This document shows, piece by piece, positions 1-8,854 of a stretch of 64,000 bases of DNA (positions within the stretch are counted from its first letter, which is position 1; every line of letters starts with the position of its first letter). The notes below the pieces were generated by a model that saw nothing but the letters and a program-made list of their open reading frames with translations, did no database searches and was not told the origin of the DNA. Made by a program: the position numbers and the translations under genes. This DNA comes from Pseudomonadota bacterium. GTDB taxonomy: Bacteria > Pseudomonadota > Alphaproteobacteria > Rhizobiales > Xanthobacteraceae. The stretch covers positions 1-64,000 of the forward strand of contig JAEWHP010000046.1 of NCBI GenBank assembly GCA_023387735.1, given 5' to 3'.

Positions 1-1775
1 TCCTGCACGCTGCCGCGGCTGTCGACGAGGCGGCGGTAATCGTGCAACGACAGCATGCGGTCCATGATGCCGGATGAGGCCTGCAAATCCTCGATGGTCT
101 CGAACAGGGGCACGACGTTGATGGCGCTGCGCCCGGAGGGATGGACGAGGCCGACCTCCTTGAGCAGCACCGCGACCTCGAGCATGTCCGACATGCCCTT
201 GCACATCGAGATGATGCATTGGGGAATGGCATCCGAGCCGAACTTCGCATGCGCCTCTGCAGCGGCATGGAAGACGTTCAGCTCGCCCATCGTCTCGTCG
301 CTGTACTTGACGAATGGAGACACCAGCGAGCGCGGGCTGCGCAATTCGTTGGTGAGCAGCGAGATACGCGCCTCCTCGCCGAGTGCGAGATAGGACATGC
401 CGGGATTCGCGGCGTCCATCAGCTCGGCAATCGTGCGCTCGTGCACCGCCGAATTCTGGCGGATGTCGAGCCGCGCCAAATGGAAGCCGAAACAGTCCAC
501 CGCGCGCCGCAACTGCCGCAGCCGGCCGCGGGCGATGACGCGGGCATTGTTCGAGATCAGCGAGCGGTGCAGCACGTCGAGATCGGCTTGCAGCTCCTTG
601 ACGCTCTCGTAAGGCGCGCCCCTGCCGACCGGCCGGCGCGTGATCTCGACCTCGAGCTTTTCGGCCGTCGCCGTCAGACGCGCATAGATGCCGGAGACAG
701 CGAGGCGATAGGGCTCGCCCCTCCGGTGCGGCGAGGTATCCGGCGAGCGCTCGGCCAGCATCCGCAGCTCCTCGGACACGTCGGCGAGATGCGCCGCGAT
801 CGACAGTTCCGAGCCGAGCACGTGCAGCTCTTCCAGATAGAACTGCATCACCCGGCTCGACTGGAGCCGCAGCGTGCCGCGCATCACGTCGGCGGTGACG
901 AAGGGATTGCCATCGCGGTCGCCGCCAATCCAGCTTCCCATGCGCAGGAAAGACGCGAGTTCGCTTGCGGCCTGCTCGCCGTCCTCCTCCAGGCGGTCCT
1001 CCAGCACGTTCACCAGCCGCGGCACCTCGCGCAGGAACGTGTAGTCGTAGAACGACAGGCCGTTGGCGACCTCGTCGAGGACGGTGAGCTTGGTCCGGCG
1101 CAGCAAATTGGTTTGCCACAACGTCAGCACCTCGCGGCGGAGCTGCTCGTCGCTGGCGGCGGCTTCGTCCGCGGTCAGCGCGACGCGTTCGCGGCGGTCG
1201 AGCAGGCTAGCGACCTCCATCTCGCGGTCCATGGTGCTCTTACGGCGCACCTCGGTCGGGTGCGCGGTCAGGACCGGGCTGACGAGGGCGGTCTTGAAGA
1301 AGTTGCGCAGCGCATCGGAGCTGATCCCGGCGTCCCTGGCATGGGACAGCGTCTGCGCCAGCACCCCTGAGCCACCACGCGCCCCAGTTTCCTTCGCGGA
1401 TTCCTTGGCGGCGCTGCGGGCGCGCATCTGGCGGATGTTGTTCTGGTCCTCGGCGATGTTGGCGAGGTGAGAGAAATAGCTGAAGGCGCGGACGATTCGC
1501 ACCGTCTCGGAAATCGACATGCTGTCGAGGATCTGCTCGAGCTCGCGGCGGGCGAGCCGGTCCTCGTCACGGTGGAACCGGATCGAGGTCTGTCGGATTC
1601 GCTCGACCAGGTCGAACAATTCGGCGCCCTCCTGGTCGCGCACGGTGTCACCCAAGATTCGCCCGAGCAGGCGGATGTCGTCCCGCAGGCGCGCATCAGC
1701 TTCCAGCGCCTGGACGTCCTCGGGGCGGTTGGGGCGATGATCGGCGGCGTCGGATGGTACGGTCTGGAGGGACAT
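1..1775 (-). CDS. ppc: Phosphoenolpyruvate carboxylase, N-terminal part (cut by window edge)
   Basis: Anaplerotic enzyme of the cytoplasm that carboxylates phosphoenolpyruvate with bicarbonate to oxaloacetate. About 591 N-terminal residues are present; the family is usually about 900 residues, so the C-terminal third lies outside the window. Family motifs are clear: [12 protein letters not shown] with the catalytic His, and [15 protein letters not shown]. The ATG at 1773-1775 has a GGGGAG ribosome site 8 bases upstream. It reads toward position 1 with no stop, so it is open at the edge and not broken. The recognition is firm; the missing C-terminal catalytic loop cannot be checked here. Confidence 0.96.
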   Translation of the reverse strand, partial: MSLQTVPSDAADHRPNRPEDVQALEADARLRDDIRLLGRILGDTVRDQEGAELFDLVERIRQTSIRFHRDEDRLARRELEQILDSMSISETVRIVRAFSYFSHLANIAEDQNNIRQMRARSAAKESAKETGARGGSGVLAQTLSHARDAGISSDALRNFFKTALVSPVLTAHPTEVRRKSTMDREMEVASLLDRRERVALTADEAAASDEQLRREVLTLWQTNLLRRTKLTVLDEVANGLSFYDYTFLREVPRLVNVLEDRLEEDGEQAASELASFLRMGSWIGGDRDGNPFVTADVMRGTLRLQSSRVMQFYLEELHVLGSELSIAAHLADVSEELRMLAERSPDTSPHRRGEPYRLAVSGIYARLTATAEKLEVEITRRPVGRGAPYESVKELQADLDVLHRSLISNNARVIARGRLRQLRRAVDCFGFHLARLDIRQNSAVHERTIAELMDAANPGMSYLALGEEARISLLTNELRSPRSLVSPFVKYSDETMGELNVFHAAAEAHAKFGSDAIPQCIISMCKGMSDMLEVAVLLKEVGLVHPSGRSAINVVPLFETIEDLQASSGIMDRMLSLHDYRRLVDSRGSVQ

Positions 1776-1928
1776 GGCTCGCTCCCCTTCTATGCCCCTT
1801 GGCTGGCCGGCACAGTTGAGTGTGCAAGTTTTTTGCCGCAGCGCAAGATGAAGTTGGGGGCGGCGCACACTGGGGGTGGGAGGGCGTCGTCCTGGCCAAC
1901 GCCTGGGCTCATCGCTTCTTTTTGGCGC

Positions 1929-2032
1929 TAAAGCGCGATGAGATTGGGACCAATCGTCATCGCGCTTTAGGTTATTGTTCGAGCATGATCTTTTCGGAAA
2001 ACCGCTGCGCACTTTTCCGGATCATGCTTTAG
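1929..2032. repeat. Double palindromic intergenic repeat at yccF 3' end
   Basis: Two inverted repeats lie side by side. The first pairs AAGCGCGATGA (1931-) with TCATCGCGCTT (to about 1967). The second pairs AGCATGATC (1982-1990) with GATCATGCT (2020-2028), with an imperfect inner arm of TTTTCGGAAAA against CTTTTCCG. The TAA stop of the yccF-like gene (2029-2031) falls at the outer edge of the second palindrome. Elements like this are common at gene ends in Bradyrhizobium and may act as terminators. Confidence 0.75.
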
Positions 2033-2433
2033 GCCGGCACGATCACCCTTCCGATCGGCCAGAGCGCGATGCCCGCCAGCTTCAGATGGGCCCACGCGAA
2101 GGGGATACCGATGATCGTGATCGCGAGGATCACCGCGGTCACAAGGTGGCCGAGTGCCAGCCACCAACCGGCAAGCAGGAACCAGACGATATTGCCGAGC
2201 ACCCCGAGCGGGCCGGTGCCGATATCGCTCACGCCGGTGACCTCGTCGCGCCGCACTGCCTTCGAGCCGAACGGCAGGAGCGTGTAGACGGCGATGTTGA
2301 ATGCCGCTCGCGCCCAAGGCAGGCCGATGATGGTGACGGCCATGATGACCGCGGCCACCAGCCAGCCGAACGCCATACAGGCACCGCCGATGAGGATCCA
2401 GAGCAGGTTGAGCAGGATGGAAACCGGAGCCAT
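2029..2433 (-). CDS. YccF (DUF307) family inner-membrane protein
   Basis: A protein of 134 residues made of two related halves, each with a hydrophobic segment ending in ITIIGLPWA or ITIIGIPFA, the signature of the YccF domain. It is an integral inner-membrane protein of unknown molecular role. I chose ATG at 2431-2433; an in-frame TTG six codons upstream (2449-2451) is an alternative and would add MTTDHP. A TATATAA element at about 2459-2465 could serve as a -10 box. The stop codon lies inside a palindromic repeat, so the last residues may have been set by that element. Confidence 0.85.
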   Translation of the reverse strand: MAPVSILLNLLWILIGGACMAFGWLVAAVIMAVTIIGLPWARAAFNIAVYTLLPFGSKAVRRDEVTGVSDIGTGPLGVLGNIVWFLLAGWWLALGHLVTAVILAITIIGIPFAWAHLKLAGIALWPIGRVIVPA

Positions 2434-2515
2434 GGGATGATCCGTGGTCAATGAGCCCGCTTATATAGGCACGAAACCTGTCTCTGCGAAGACAGCTCCG
2501 GCAGGCAGGATGCGG

Positions 2516-3328
2516 CTATCGTCCCTCGAACTTCGGCTCGCGCTTCTCCATGAAGGCCTTCATGCCCTCGGCCATGTCCTGGGTTTTGAACAGCGGCAGG
2601 AGCTGGAGATAGACGTGGTGCACGTGATCGGAGAAGTTTTCGTTCAGCCCCATCCGCATCATGCGCTTGGAGGCCTGCACCGCCAGCGGCGCGTTGGCGG
2701 CGATCTCGCGGGCAATGGCGCGAGCGCGGGCCATCAGCTCGCCGTCGGGCACGACCTCGTTGGCGAGACCCCATTGGAGGCATTCGCGCGCGCTGAGCGT
2801 GCGGCCGGTGAAGATCAGCTCCGAGGCCTTGGCCCAGCCGAGCATCCGCGGCAATAGCCAGGTGCCGCCGGATTCCGGTACCACACCGCGCTTGACGAAG
2901 GCGGCCGCCAGCTTGCCCGACTCCGCCATGATGCGGATGTCGCAACCGAGGGCGGTGTCCATGCCATAGCCGGCCGCGCCGCCGTTGACGGCGCAGATCG
3001 TCGGCTTGTCCATGGCCTGGAGCACGGTCGGCGGCGTATTGCGCAAATTGATCGTGGTCGGAGAGGACGCTGCGCTGAGGCCATTGCCGTCGCGCTCCTT
3101 GCGCAGATCGAGACCGGCGCAGAACGCCCGCCCCTTGCCGGTGAGGATCACGACGCGAACGTTCCGGTCCTCGTTGGCCTCGATCAGGAGCCGCGCCAGA
3201 TCGTTCAGCATCGGGCCGGAGATCGTGTTCATGCGCTCCGGCGCATTTAGCGTGATGGTGGCGATGTGGTCGGCGACCTCGTAGAGGACTTCCTTGTCGA
3301 CCTTGCCTGCGGTTGCCGCGTCACTCAT
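2516..3328 (-). CDS. Crotonase-family enzyme (enoyl-CoA hydratase/isomerase type)
   Basis: A 270-residue crotonase acting on acyl-CoA thioesters. The oxyanion-hole segments GRAFCAGLDL and NGGAAGYGMD are present. The two glutamates of canonical enoyl-CoA hydratase are absent: the first site is Asp in GYGMDTAL and the second is not acidic. An acidic residue sits instead in PESGGTW, as in PaaG-like isomerases. It is therefore more likely an isomerase or another crotonase than a plain hydratase. The open frame extends 34 codons further upstream, but ATG 3326-3328 has a strong GGAGGGG site, and the extra part lies in an intergenic repeat. Confidence 0.9.
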   Translation of the reverse strand: MSDAATAGKVDKEVLYEVADHIATITLNAPERMNTISGPMLNDLARLLIEANEDRNVRVVILTGKGRAFCAGLDLRKERDGNGLSAASSPTTINLRNTPPTVLQAMDKPTICAVNGGAAGYGMDTALGCDIRIMAESGKLAAAFVKRGVVPESGGTWLLPRMLGWAKASELIFTGRTLSARECLQWGLANEVVPDGELMARARAIAREIAANAPLAVQASKRMMRMGLNENFSDHVHHVYLQLLPLFKTQDMAEGMKAFMEKREPKFEGR

Positions 3329-3361
3329 GGGGCCCCTCCGTATTGGATCGCTATCGCTTCT

Positions 3362-3440
3362 TGTAGCCCGGATGAGCGCAGCGACATCCGGGACCTTGCT
3401 GCTCGTTGTCCCGGGTATCGCTTCGCTCACCCGGGCTACG
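3362..3440. repeat. Long inverted repeat (TAGCCCGG class)
   Basis: GTAGCCCGGATGAGCGCAGC at the left is mirrored by GCTTCGCTCACCCGGGCTAC at the right, with CATCCGGGA and CCCGGGTATC inside. It fills the gap between an acyl-CoA synthetase 3' end and the next crotonase start on the same strand. It could form a large hairpin in the transcript. Confidence 0.7.
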
Positions 3441-3452
3441 CACTACGCACCG

Positions 3453-4997
3453 TCAGATTTTGCGTCCTGCCTGTTCCCAATAGGGATCGCGCAGGCGACG
3501 CTTGAAGATCTTGCCGGAGTCTTCGCGCGGCAGGCCGGCACGGATCTCGATGTGTTTCGGCACCTTGTAATCTGCGAGCGAGGTCTTCAGCCGCGCGCGG
3601 ACATCGGCGGCATCGAGCGTGATGCCGGCTTGCGGCTCGACCACCGCCATCAACGCCTCGCCGAACTCGGCATCGGGGATACCGAACACCGCGCAATCGT
3701 GCACGCCGGGCACGGCATGCAGCACGGATTCGATCTCGGCCGGATAGATGTTGACGCCACCCGAGATCACCATGTCGCGCTTGCGGTCGCAGATGAAGAC
3801 GTAGCCGTCCTCGTCGATGTAGCCGACGTCACCGGACGTGATGAAACCGTCGCGATCGATCTCGGTGCGTTTCTCCGGCTTGTTGTGATACGTGAAATCC
3901 GCCATCTCGGCCATGCGGGAGTAGATCTCGCCGATCTCGCCCACGCCCAGCACGCGGCCGTCATCGCCGATGAAGCGCAACTCGGCGCCGGGCGATATCT
4001 TGCCGACCGTGCCGGGTTTCCTGAGGGCGTCCTCGGAGGTCGCGAAAGTGACAGCACTGGATTCGGTCGAGCCGTAGAATTCGTAGATCACCGGCCCCCA
4101 CCATTCGATCATGGCGCGCTTGACGTCCGCCGGACAGGGCGCTGCGGCGTGGATGATGTGGCGCAGCGAGGAAACATCGTACTTCTTACGGACCGCCTCC
4201 GGCAGCTTCATCAGGCGAATGAACATGGTCGGCACCATGAAGATGGTGTCGATCCTGTATCGCTCGATCAGTGCGAGAAACTCCTCGGCCTCGAAGCGCG
4301 GCATCAGCACCAGCGCACCGCCCAGCTTGCCCGCGCGGATGCCGAACGAATTCGGCGCGGAGTGATAGAGCGGGCCCGGAAGAATAGCGCGGGCGCCGGG
4401 CTTCAGCCCATAGATCATCGCGCGCATGCGCTCGCCGGCGGCCTGCTGGTCCGGTGTCGGCGCATTGCGGCGCACGCCCTTGGGATGGCCGGTCGTGCCT
4501 GATGTGTAGATCATGTTCATGGGCTGCGGCACGACCGGGCCGTCATAGGGCTGGAATTGTGCGAGCCATGTCTCGAAATCGATCGCGAAGTCCGGTGTCT
4601 TCAGGTGATCCGGATTGATCTTGTAGTTGGACAGGATCTCAGGCGGCGTCGGCACGCTGAGCACTGTGACGCCTTTGGGGATCGCATCGCGCAAGGCGTG
4701 CAACATGTCGGCATGTCCGATCAGCACGGACGTGCCGGTATCCCCAAGGATGTAGTTGATCTCTTCCGGCTTGAAATGCCAGTTGATCGGCACACCATAG
4801 GCGCCCAGCCGCATCGCGGCATAGGCAGCCTCCAGGAAGGCGATATCGTTGCGCATCAGCATACAGACGCAATCGCCTTGCTTGACGCCGATTTTGGCGA
4901 GGCCGCTCGCGATGCGGTCGACGCGATTGGCAACCTCAGCATGGGCGCGACGGCGGTCGCCGGAGACGATACCGAGGAATTGGGACGTTTTGCTCAT
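3453..4997 (-). CDS. AMP-forming acyl-CoA synthetase/ligase
   Basis: A 514-residue ANL-superfamily ligase that activates a carboxylic acid through an acyl-adenylate to its CoA thioester. Visible motifs are the P-loop YTSGTTGHPKG, the adenylate motif YGSTES, the hinge region GDVGYIDEDGYVFICDR, ISGGVNIYPAEIE and the C-terminal SGKIFKRR with the catalytic Lys. The length fits the family. It lies between two crotonases on the same strand, which points to degradation of a carboxylic acid rather than siderophore or peptide synthesis. The substrate cannot be read from the sequence. Confidence 0.93.
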   Translation of the reverse strand: MSKTSQFLGIVSGDRRRAHAEVANRVDRIASGLAKIGVKQGDCVCMLMRNDIAFLEAAYAAMRLGAYGVPINWHFKPEEINYILGDTGTSVLIGHADMLHALRDAIPKGVTVLSVPTPPEILSNYKINPDHLKTPDFAIDFETWLAQFQPYDGPVVPQPMNMIYTSGTTGHPKGVRRNAPTPDQQAAGERMRAMIYGLKPGARAILPGPLYHSAPNSFGIRAGKLGGALVLMPRFEAEEFLALIERYRIDTIFMVPTMFIRLMKLPEAVRKKYDVSSLRHIIHAAAPCPADVKRAMIEWWGPVIYEFYGSTESSAVTFATSEDALRKPGTVGKISPGAELRFIGDDGRVLGVGEIGEIYSRMAEMADFTYHNKPEKRTEIDRDGFITSGDVGYIDEDGYVFICDRKRDMVISGGVNIYPAEIESVLHAVPGVHDCAVFGIPDAEFGEALMAVVEPQAGITLDAADVRARLKTSLADYKVPKHIEIRAGLPREDSGKIFKRRLRDPYWEQAGRKI

Positions 4998-5025
4998 TTT
5001 TGTTTTTCTTTTTGGTTGGAGTTGA

Positions 5026-5119
5026 CCCTCATGGTGAGGAGGCGCAAGGCGCCGTCTCGAACCATGAGAGCCCGTGGCCCATCCCTCGAGACGCCGCTTC
5101 GCGGCTCCTCGGGATGAGG
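5026..5119. repeat. Palindromic repeat (TCATCCTGAGG/CTCGAAGGATG class)
   Basis: CCTCATGGTGAGGAGGCGC and its mirror, followed by CTCGAGACGCCGC and CTCCTCGGGATGAGG. This is one of six loci of the class in the window. It sits between two co-directional genes, a crotonase and an acyl-CoA ligase. Confidence 0.7.
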
Positions 5120-5125
5120 TCTGTG

Positions 5126-5935
5126 TCAGTCCGCATACTTCGGCGCGCGCTTTTCCAGATTGGAACGCACCGCCTCGGTCTGGTTGGCACTGCCGATCAG
5201 CTTCTGCTGCTCGACGGATTCGGCGAGGAGCGCCGGGCCCGGATCGACCGAGAGATTGTTGAGCAGGCGCTTGGCGGCGCGGATGGCATCGGGGCTCTTG
5301 CCGGCGATCTCGCGCGCGACTTCGAGGGCTGCTGCGCGCGGATCGTCGCAGATCCGCGTGGCGAGGCCGTAAGCCATCGCCTCCTGAGCGGAGAAGATAC
5401 GGCCCGTATAGGTGAGATCGCGCAGGATGTCATCGCGCACGAGCGAAGCCAGGATTGGCGTGCCCGCCATGTCAGGCACGAGACCCCATTTGATTTCCAT
5501 CACCGACATCCGCGTATCGGCTGAGAGGAAACGCATGTCGGCGCCGAGCGCGAGCTGAAAACCGCCGCCGAAGGCAACGCCGTGCACGGCCGCGATCACG
5601 GGAACCGGAAGCTGGCGCCAACCCCACACCGCCTGCTGCGGGAAGTTCGCCTTGCCATGCGTGCGCACCGTGAGATCGCGATTTTCGCCACCCGGAATTC
5701 CGTTGCCGCCCTTCTCCTTCATGGCAGCAAAACGGCCCATGTCGAGACCCGCGCAGAAGGCCCGGCCCTCGCCGGACAGGACGACGACGCGCACGCCTTT
5801 TTCCTTCGAAAGCCGGTCGGTTGCGGCGACAAGGGCCTCGAACATGGCCTGATCCAGCGCGTTCATCTTGTCGGCGCGCACCAGGCGGACGTCGGCGACG
5901 CCTTCCGAGATCGAGATCGAGACGCGCTCTTCCAT
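5126..5935 (-). CDS. Crotonase-family enzyme with dienoyl-CoA isomerase-like acidic pair
   Basis: A 269-residue crotonase with GRAFCAGLDMG and HGVAFGGGFQ in the oxyanion region. The first hydratase glutamate is replaced by Gln (GGGFQLAL). The segment MEIKWGLVPDMAG keeps a Glu and an Asp eight residues apart, the spacing of the catalytic pair in delta3,5-delta2,4-dienoyl-CoA isomerases. A role in rearranging unsaturated acyl-CoAs is thus plausible. It is divergent from a 2,4-dienoyl-CoA-reductase-like SDR that starts about 105 bp away, which supports this. Plain enoyl-CoA hydratase annotation is the alternative. Confidence 0.88.
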   Translation of the reverse strand: MEERVSISISEGVADVRLVRADKMNALDQAMFEALVAATDRLSKEKGVRVVVLSGEGRAFCAGLDMGRFAAMKEKGGNGIPGGENRDLTVRTHGKANFPQQAVWGWRQLPVPVIAAVHGVAFGGGFQLALGADMRFLSADTRMSVMEIKWGLVPDMAGTPILASLVRDDILRDLTYTGRIFSAQEAMAYGLATRICDDPRAAALEVAREIAGKSPDAIRAAKRLLNNLSVDPGPALLAESVEQQKLIGSANQTEAVRSNLEKRAPKYAD

Positions 5936-6040
5936 GGACGAATTCTCCCGTGTTCTTGTTCAATGCCGCTTTACAGGAAGCCGGCGGCCGGATTTAGTCA
6001 ATCGACCAATTAACCGACAATCCGCACGGAGGAAACAGCC
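5936..6040. promoter_or_regulatory. Divergent gap between dienoyl-CoA isomerase-like and reductase-like genes
   Basis: About 105 bp that must hold start signals for both flanking genes. The AT-rich stretch near 5994-6020 (TTAGTCAATCGACCAATTAAC) is the best promoter candidate. A strong GGAGGAAACAGCC ribosome site precedes the plus-strand gene. No repeat element is present. Confidence 0.4.
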
Positions 6041-6913
6041 ATGTTCAAGGAAAATCTTCTGGCCGGACGGCGCATTCTCGTCACCGGCGGCGGAACCGGG
6101 CTCGGCAAGTCGATGGCGGCGCGTTTCCTTCAACTCGGAGCCGAAGTTCACATCTGCGGCCGGCGCAAGATCGTATGCGACGAGACCGCGACCGAGTTGA
6201 TGGATCAGTATGGCGGGCGCGTCACCAGCCACGGCGTCGACATCCGCAACGCGCTTGCGGTCGAGGAGATGGTCGAGAACATCTTCCGCGACGCGCCCCT
6301 CACCGATCTCATCAACAACGCTGCCGGTAATTTCATCTCGCGCACCGAAGAGCTCTCGCCGCGCGGCTTCGACGCCGTCGCCAACATCGTCATGCACGGC
6401 ACGTTCTACGTGACGCATGCGGTCGGCAAGCGCTGGATCGCCGCGCACCAGCCCGGCAACGTCGTGTCGATCACCGTCACCTGGGTACGCAACGGCTCGC
6501 CCTACGTGGTGCCGTCGGCGATGAGCAAGTCGGCGATCCACGCTATGACAATGTCGCTTGCCACCGAATGGGGCAAGTATGGCATCCGCCTCAACACGAT
6601 CGCGCCGGGCGAGATCCCGACCGAAGGCATGAGCAAGCGCATCAAGCCCGGCGACGAAGCCGGCGCGCGCACCAAGGCGATGAACCCGATGGGCCGCGTC
6701 GGCACCATGGAGGAGTTGCAGAACCTCGCGGTGTTCCTGATCTCCGGCGGCTGCGACTGGATCACCGGCGAGACCATCGCGATGGACGGCGCGCAGGCGC
6801 TCGCGATGGGCGGCAATTTCTACCAGCTCCGCGACTGGAGCGACGACGACTGGAAAACCGCGCGCGAGAGCATCATGGCGCAGAACGAGAAGGATCGGGT
6901 CAAGAGGGGGTGA
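6041..6913 (+). CDS. SDR-family 2,4-dienoyl-CoA reductase-like enzyme
   Basis: A 290-residue short-chain dehydrogenase with the NADP-binding GGGTGLGKSMA motif and NNAAGNF. It lacks the usual YxxxK and instead has VVPSAMSKSAI followed by EWGKYGIRLN and the tail GNFYQLRDW. These match the mitochondrial DECR1 type, where Ser and Lys of the S-A-x-x-K segment replace the ordinary arrangement. The predicted reaction is NADPH-dependent reduction of 2,4-dienoyl-CoA to 3-enoyl-CoA during unsaturated fatty-acid breakdown. This differs from the flavoprotein FadH of E. coli. Start ATG 6041 has a strong ribosome site. Confidence 0.88.
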   Translation: MFKENLLAGRRILVTGGGTGLGKSMAARFLQLGAEVHICGRRKIVCDETATELMDQYGGRVTSHGVDIRNALAVEEMVENIFRDAPLTDLINNAAGNFISRTEELSPRGFDAVANIVMHGTFYVTHAVGKRWIAAHQPGNVVSITVTWVRNGSPYVVPSAMSKSAIHAMTMSLATEWGKYGIRLNTIAPGEIPTEGMSKRIKPGDEAGARTKAMNPMGRVGTMEELQNLAVFLISGGCDWITGETIAMDGAQALAMGGNFYQLRDWSDDDWKTARESIMAQNEKDRVKRG

Positions 6914-7060
6914 CCTCGTACCCCGGACGCAGCGCAGCGCGCCGCACTTGCGGCGTGGTGCGCTGCTGAGCCGGGGCCCAGCTCTCTTCACAGGCGGAAG
7001 CAGAATGGGTCCCGGCTCTGCGCAGCAGCGCAAGAGCGCGGGAGCGCGTCCGGGACACGA
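6914..7060. repeat. Imperfect inverted repeat (CCCGGACGC class)
   Basis: ACCCCGGACGCAGCGCAGC near the left end is answered by GCGCGTCCGGGACACG at the right. GAGCCGGGGCCCAGCTC and ATGGGTCCCGGCTC lie between them. A second member is at 23184-23345. It lies between co-directional genes, so it must be transcribed or act as an attenuator or terminator. Confidence 0.6.
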
Positions 7061-7146
7061 AACTGTCGACCCCCTCTCCTATATTGTCTTTACTGCCGGA
7101 TGACGCCAAACTCCGCGACATAAAAGCAAAACGCCACGGGAGAAAC

Positions 7147-8727
7147 ATGACCACCTCACAGCCATTGGCGAATCTCGCCGACATGGTGCGCGAACGCGCC
7201 AGGAGCCGCGGCAACGCCACCGCCTACGAATTCGAAGGTCGCGTCACCAGCTTTGCCGAGTTCGATACCAAGACCAACAAGGTCGCGAACGCGCTTATTG
7301 CGATGGGCGTGAAGAAGGGCGACCGCATCGCCTATCTCGGCAAGAACAGCGATCTCTATTTCGAACTGCTGATGGGCGCGATGAAGACCGGCGTGGTGAT
7401 GGCGCCGGTGAACTGGCGGCTCGCGGGCCCCGAGGTCGCCTTCATCGTCGCCGATTGCAAGGCGCCGGTGCTGTTCGTCGGACCGGAGTTCATCACGCAG
7501 GTTCGCCAGATCAAAGACCAGCTTCCTGGTGTGCGCACCGTCATCACCACCGAGGGCGGCGCGCCGGAATGGCAGGATTTTACGGCCTGGCGCGATGCGC
7601 AGAGCGGCGATGATCCGAAGGTGCCGATCGACACCAGGGACATCGCGATCCAGCTTTATACGTCCGGCACGACAGGCAAGCCGAAGGGCGCGATGCTGTC
7701 GCATGCGAACTTCCTGAACCTCGTGCAGACCGGCAACGCCGAGGACAAGCCGGAGTGGAACCGGTGGTCGACCAGTGACGTCTCGCTGGTCGCGATGCCG
7801 ATCTTCCACATCGGCGGCTCCGGCTGGGGCGTGATGGGGCTCTATCACGGCGCCCGCGGCGTCATCGCGCGCGAGTTCGATCCGACCAAGGTGCTCGACT
7901 TCTTCGAGCAGTCCGGCATCACGAAACTGTTCATGGTGCCGGCGGCGATGCAGTTCGTGGTGCGGCAGCCGCGCGCCAAGACGGTCGATTTCTCGCGCCT
8001 GAAATACATGCTCTACGGCGCGTCGCCGATTCCGGCGGCGCTGCTCAAAGAATGTATCGAGGTCTTCAAATGCGGCTTCGTGCAGATGTACGGCATGACC
8101 GAGACGACCGGCACCATCGTCGCGCTGCCGCCGGAGGATCATATCGAAGGGCTGGAGCGGATGCGCTCGGCCGGCAAGGCGCTGCCCGGCGTGGAGATCG
8201 CCATCCTCGACATTGACGGCAAGCCACTGCCGCCGCGTCAGGTCGGCGAGATCGCGACGCGCTCGGGCTCCAACATGGCGGGCTACTGGAATTTGCCGGA
8301 GGCGACCGCTTCGACGCTTCGCAAAGACGGCTGGCTGCGCACCGGCGATGCCGGCTACATGGACGAGGATGGCTACCTCTATATCCACGACCGCATCAAG
8401 GACATGATCATCTCCGGTGGCGAGAACATCTATCCTGCCGAGGTCGAGAGCGCGCTCTGCGATCATCCCGATGTCGCGGAAGCCGCCGTTATCGGCGTGC
8501 CCGACGACAAATGGGGCGAGGCCGTGAAGGCCGTCGTGGTGATGAAGCCCGGCAAGGACGCGACTGCCACCGACATCATCAACTTCACCCGTGAGCGCAT
8601 CGCTGGCTACAAGACGCCGAAGAGCGTGGAGTTCCTGCCTGCGCTGCCGCGCAATCCGTCAGGCAAGATTTTGCGGCGGCAGTTGCGCGAGCCCTATTGG
8701 GCGGGGAAGGATCGGCGGGTGAATTGA
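7147..8727 (+). CDS. Long-chain-type AMP-forming acyl-CoA synthetase
   Basis: A 526-residue ANL ligase. Motifs: LYTSGTTGKPKGAML (P-loop), YGMTETTG (adenylate binding), TGDAGYMDEDGYLYIHDR (hinge), ISGGENIYPAEVE and NPSGKILRRQLR with the catalytic Lys. The open frame begins at 7084, but ATG 7147 preceded by CGGGAG is the better start. It has a shape like FadD-type and LvaE-type ligases. It would activate the acid that feeds the surrounding dehydrogenases, hydratases and kinase. The chain length or side chain accepted is unknown. Confidence 0.93.
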   Translation: MTTSQPLANLADMVRERARSRGNATAYEFEGRVTSFAEFDTKTNKVANALIAMGVKKGDRIAYLGKNSDLYFELLMGAMKTGVVMAPVNWRLAGPEVAFIVADCKAPVLFVGPEFITQVRQIKDQLPGVRTVITTEGGAPEWQDFTAWRDAQSGDDPKVPIDTRDIAIQLYTSGTTGKPKGAMLSHANFLNLVQTGNAEDKPEWNRWSTSDVSLVAMPIFHIGGSGWGVMGLYHGARGVIAREFDPTKVLDFFEQSGITKLFMVPAAMQFVVRQPRAKTVDFSRLKYMLYGASPIPAALLKECIEVFKCGFVQMYGMTETTGTIVALPPEDHIEGLERMRSAGKALPGVEIAILDIDGKPLPPRQVGEIATRSGSNMAGYWNLPEATASTLRKDGWLRTGDAGYMDEDGYLYIHDRIKDMIISGGENIYPAEVESALCDHPDVAEAAVIGVPDDKWGEAVKAVVVMKPGKDATATDIINFTRERIAGYKTPKSVEFLPALPRNPSGKILRRQLREPYWAGKDRRVN

Positions 8728-8738
8728 TCGCGTCGTCG

Positions 8739-8831
8739 CGTAGGGTGGGCAAAGGCGCAAAGCGCCGTGCCCACCATTTCTCTACGTTTGCGGCAGAAGT
8801 GGTGGGCACGCTTCGCTTTGCCCACCCTACG
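8739..8831. repeat. Near-perfect long inverted repeat (TAGGGTGGGC class)
   Basis: CGTAGGGTGGGCAAAGGCGC at the left pairs with GCTTTGCCCACCCTACG at the right, and inner GTGCCCACCA pairs with TGGTGGGCAC. It lies between convergent genes (ligase and acyl-CoA dehydrogenase). A second member is at 14509-14597. The folded transcript would be a long hairpin on either strand. Confidence 0.75.
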
Positions 8832-8854
8832 ACTGCGAAGCTTCGCAATGGCGA

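Noticed and set aside
141..1370. Long plus-strand open frame opposite PEP carboxylase
   Set aside because: Low-complexity Arg/His/Leu-rich product with no family motif; an antisense shadow of a GC-rich gene.
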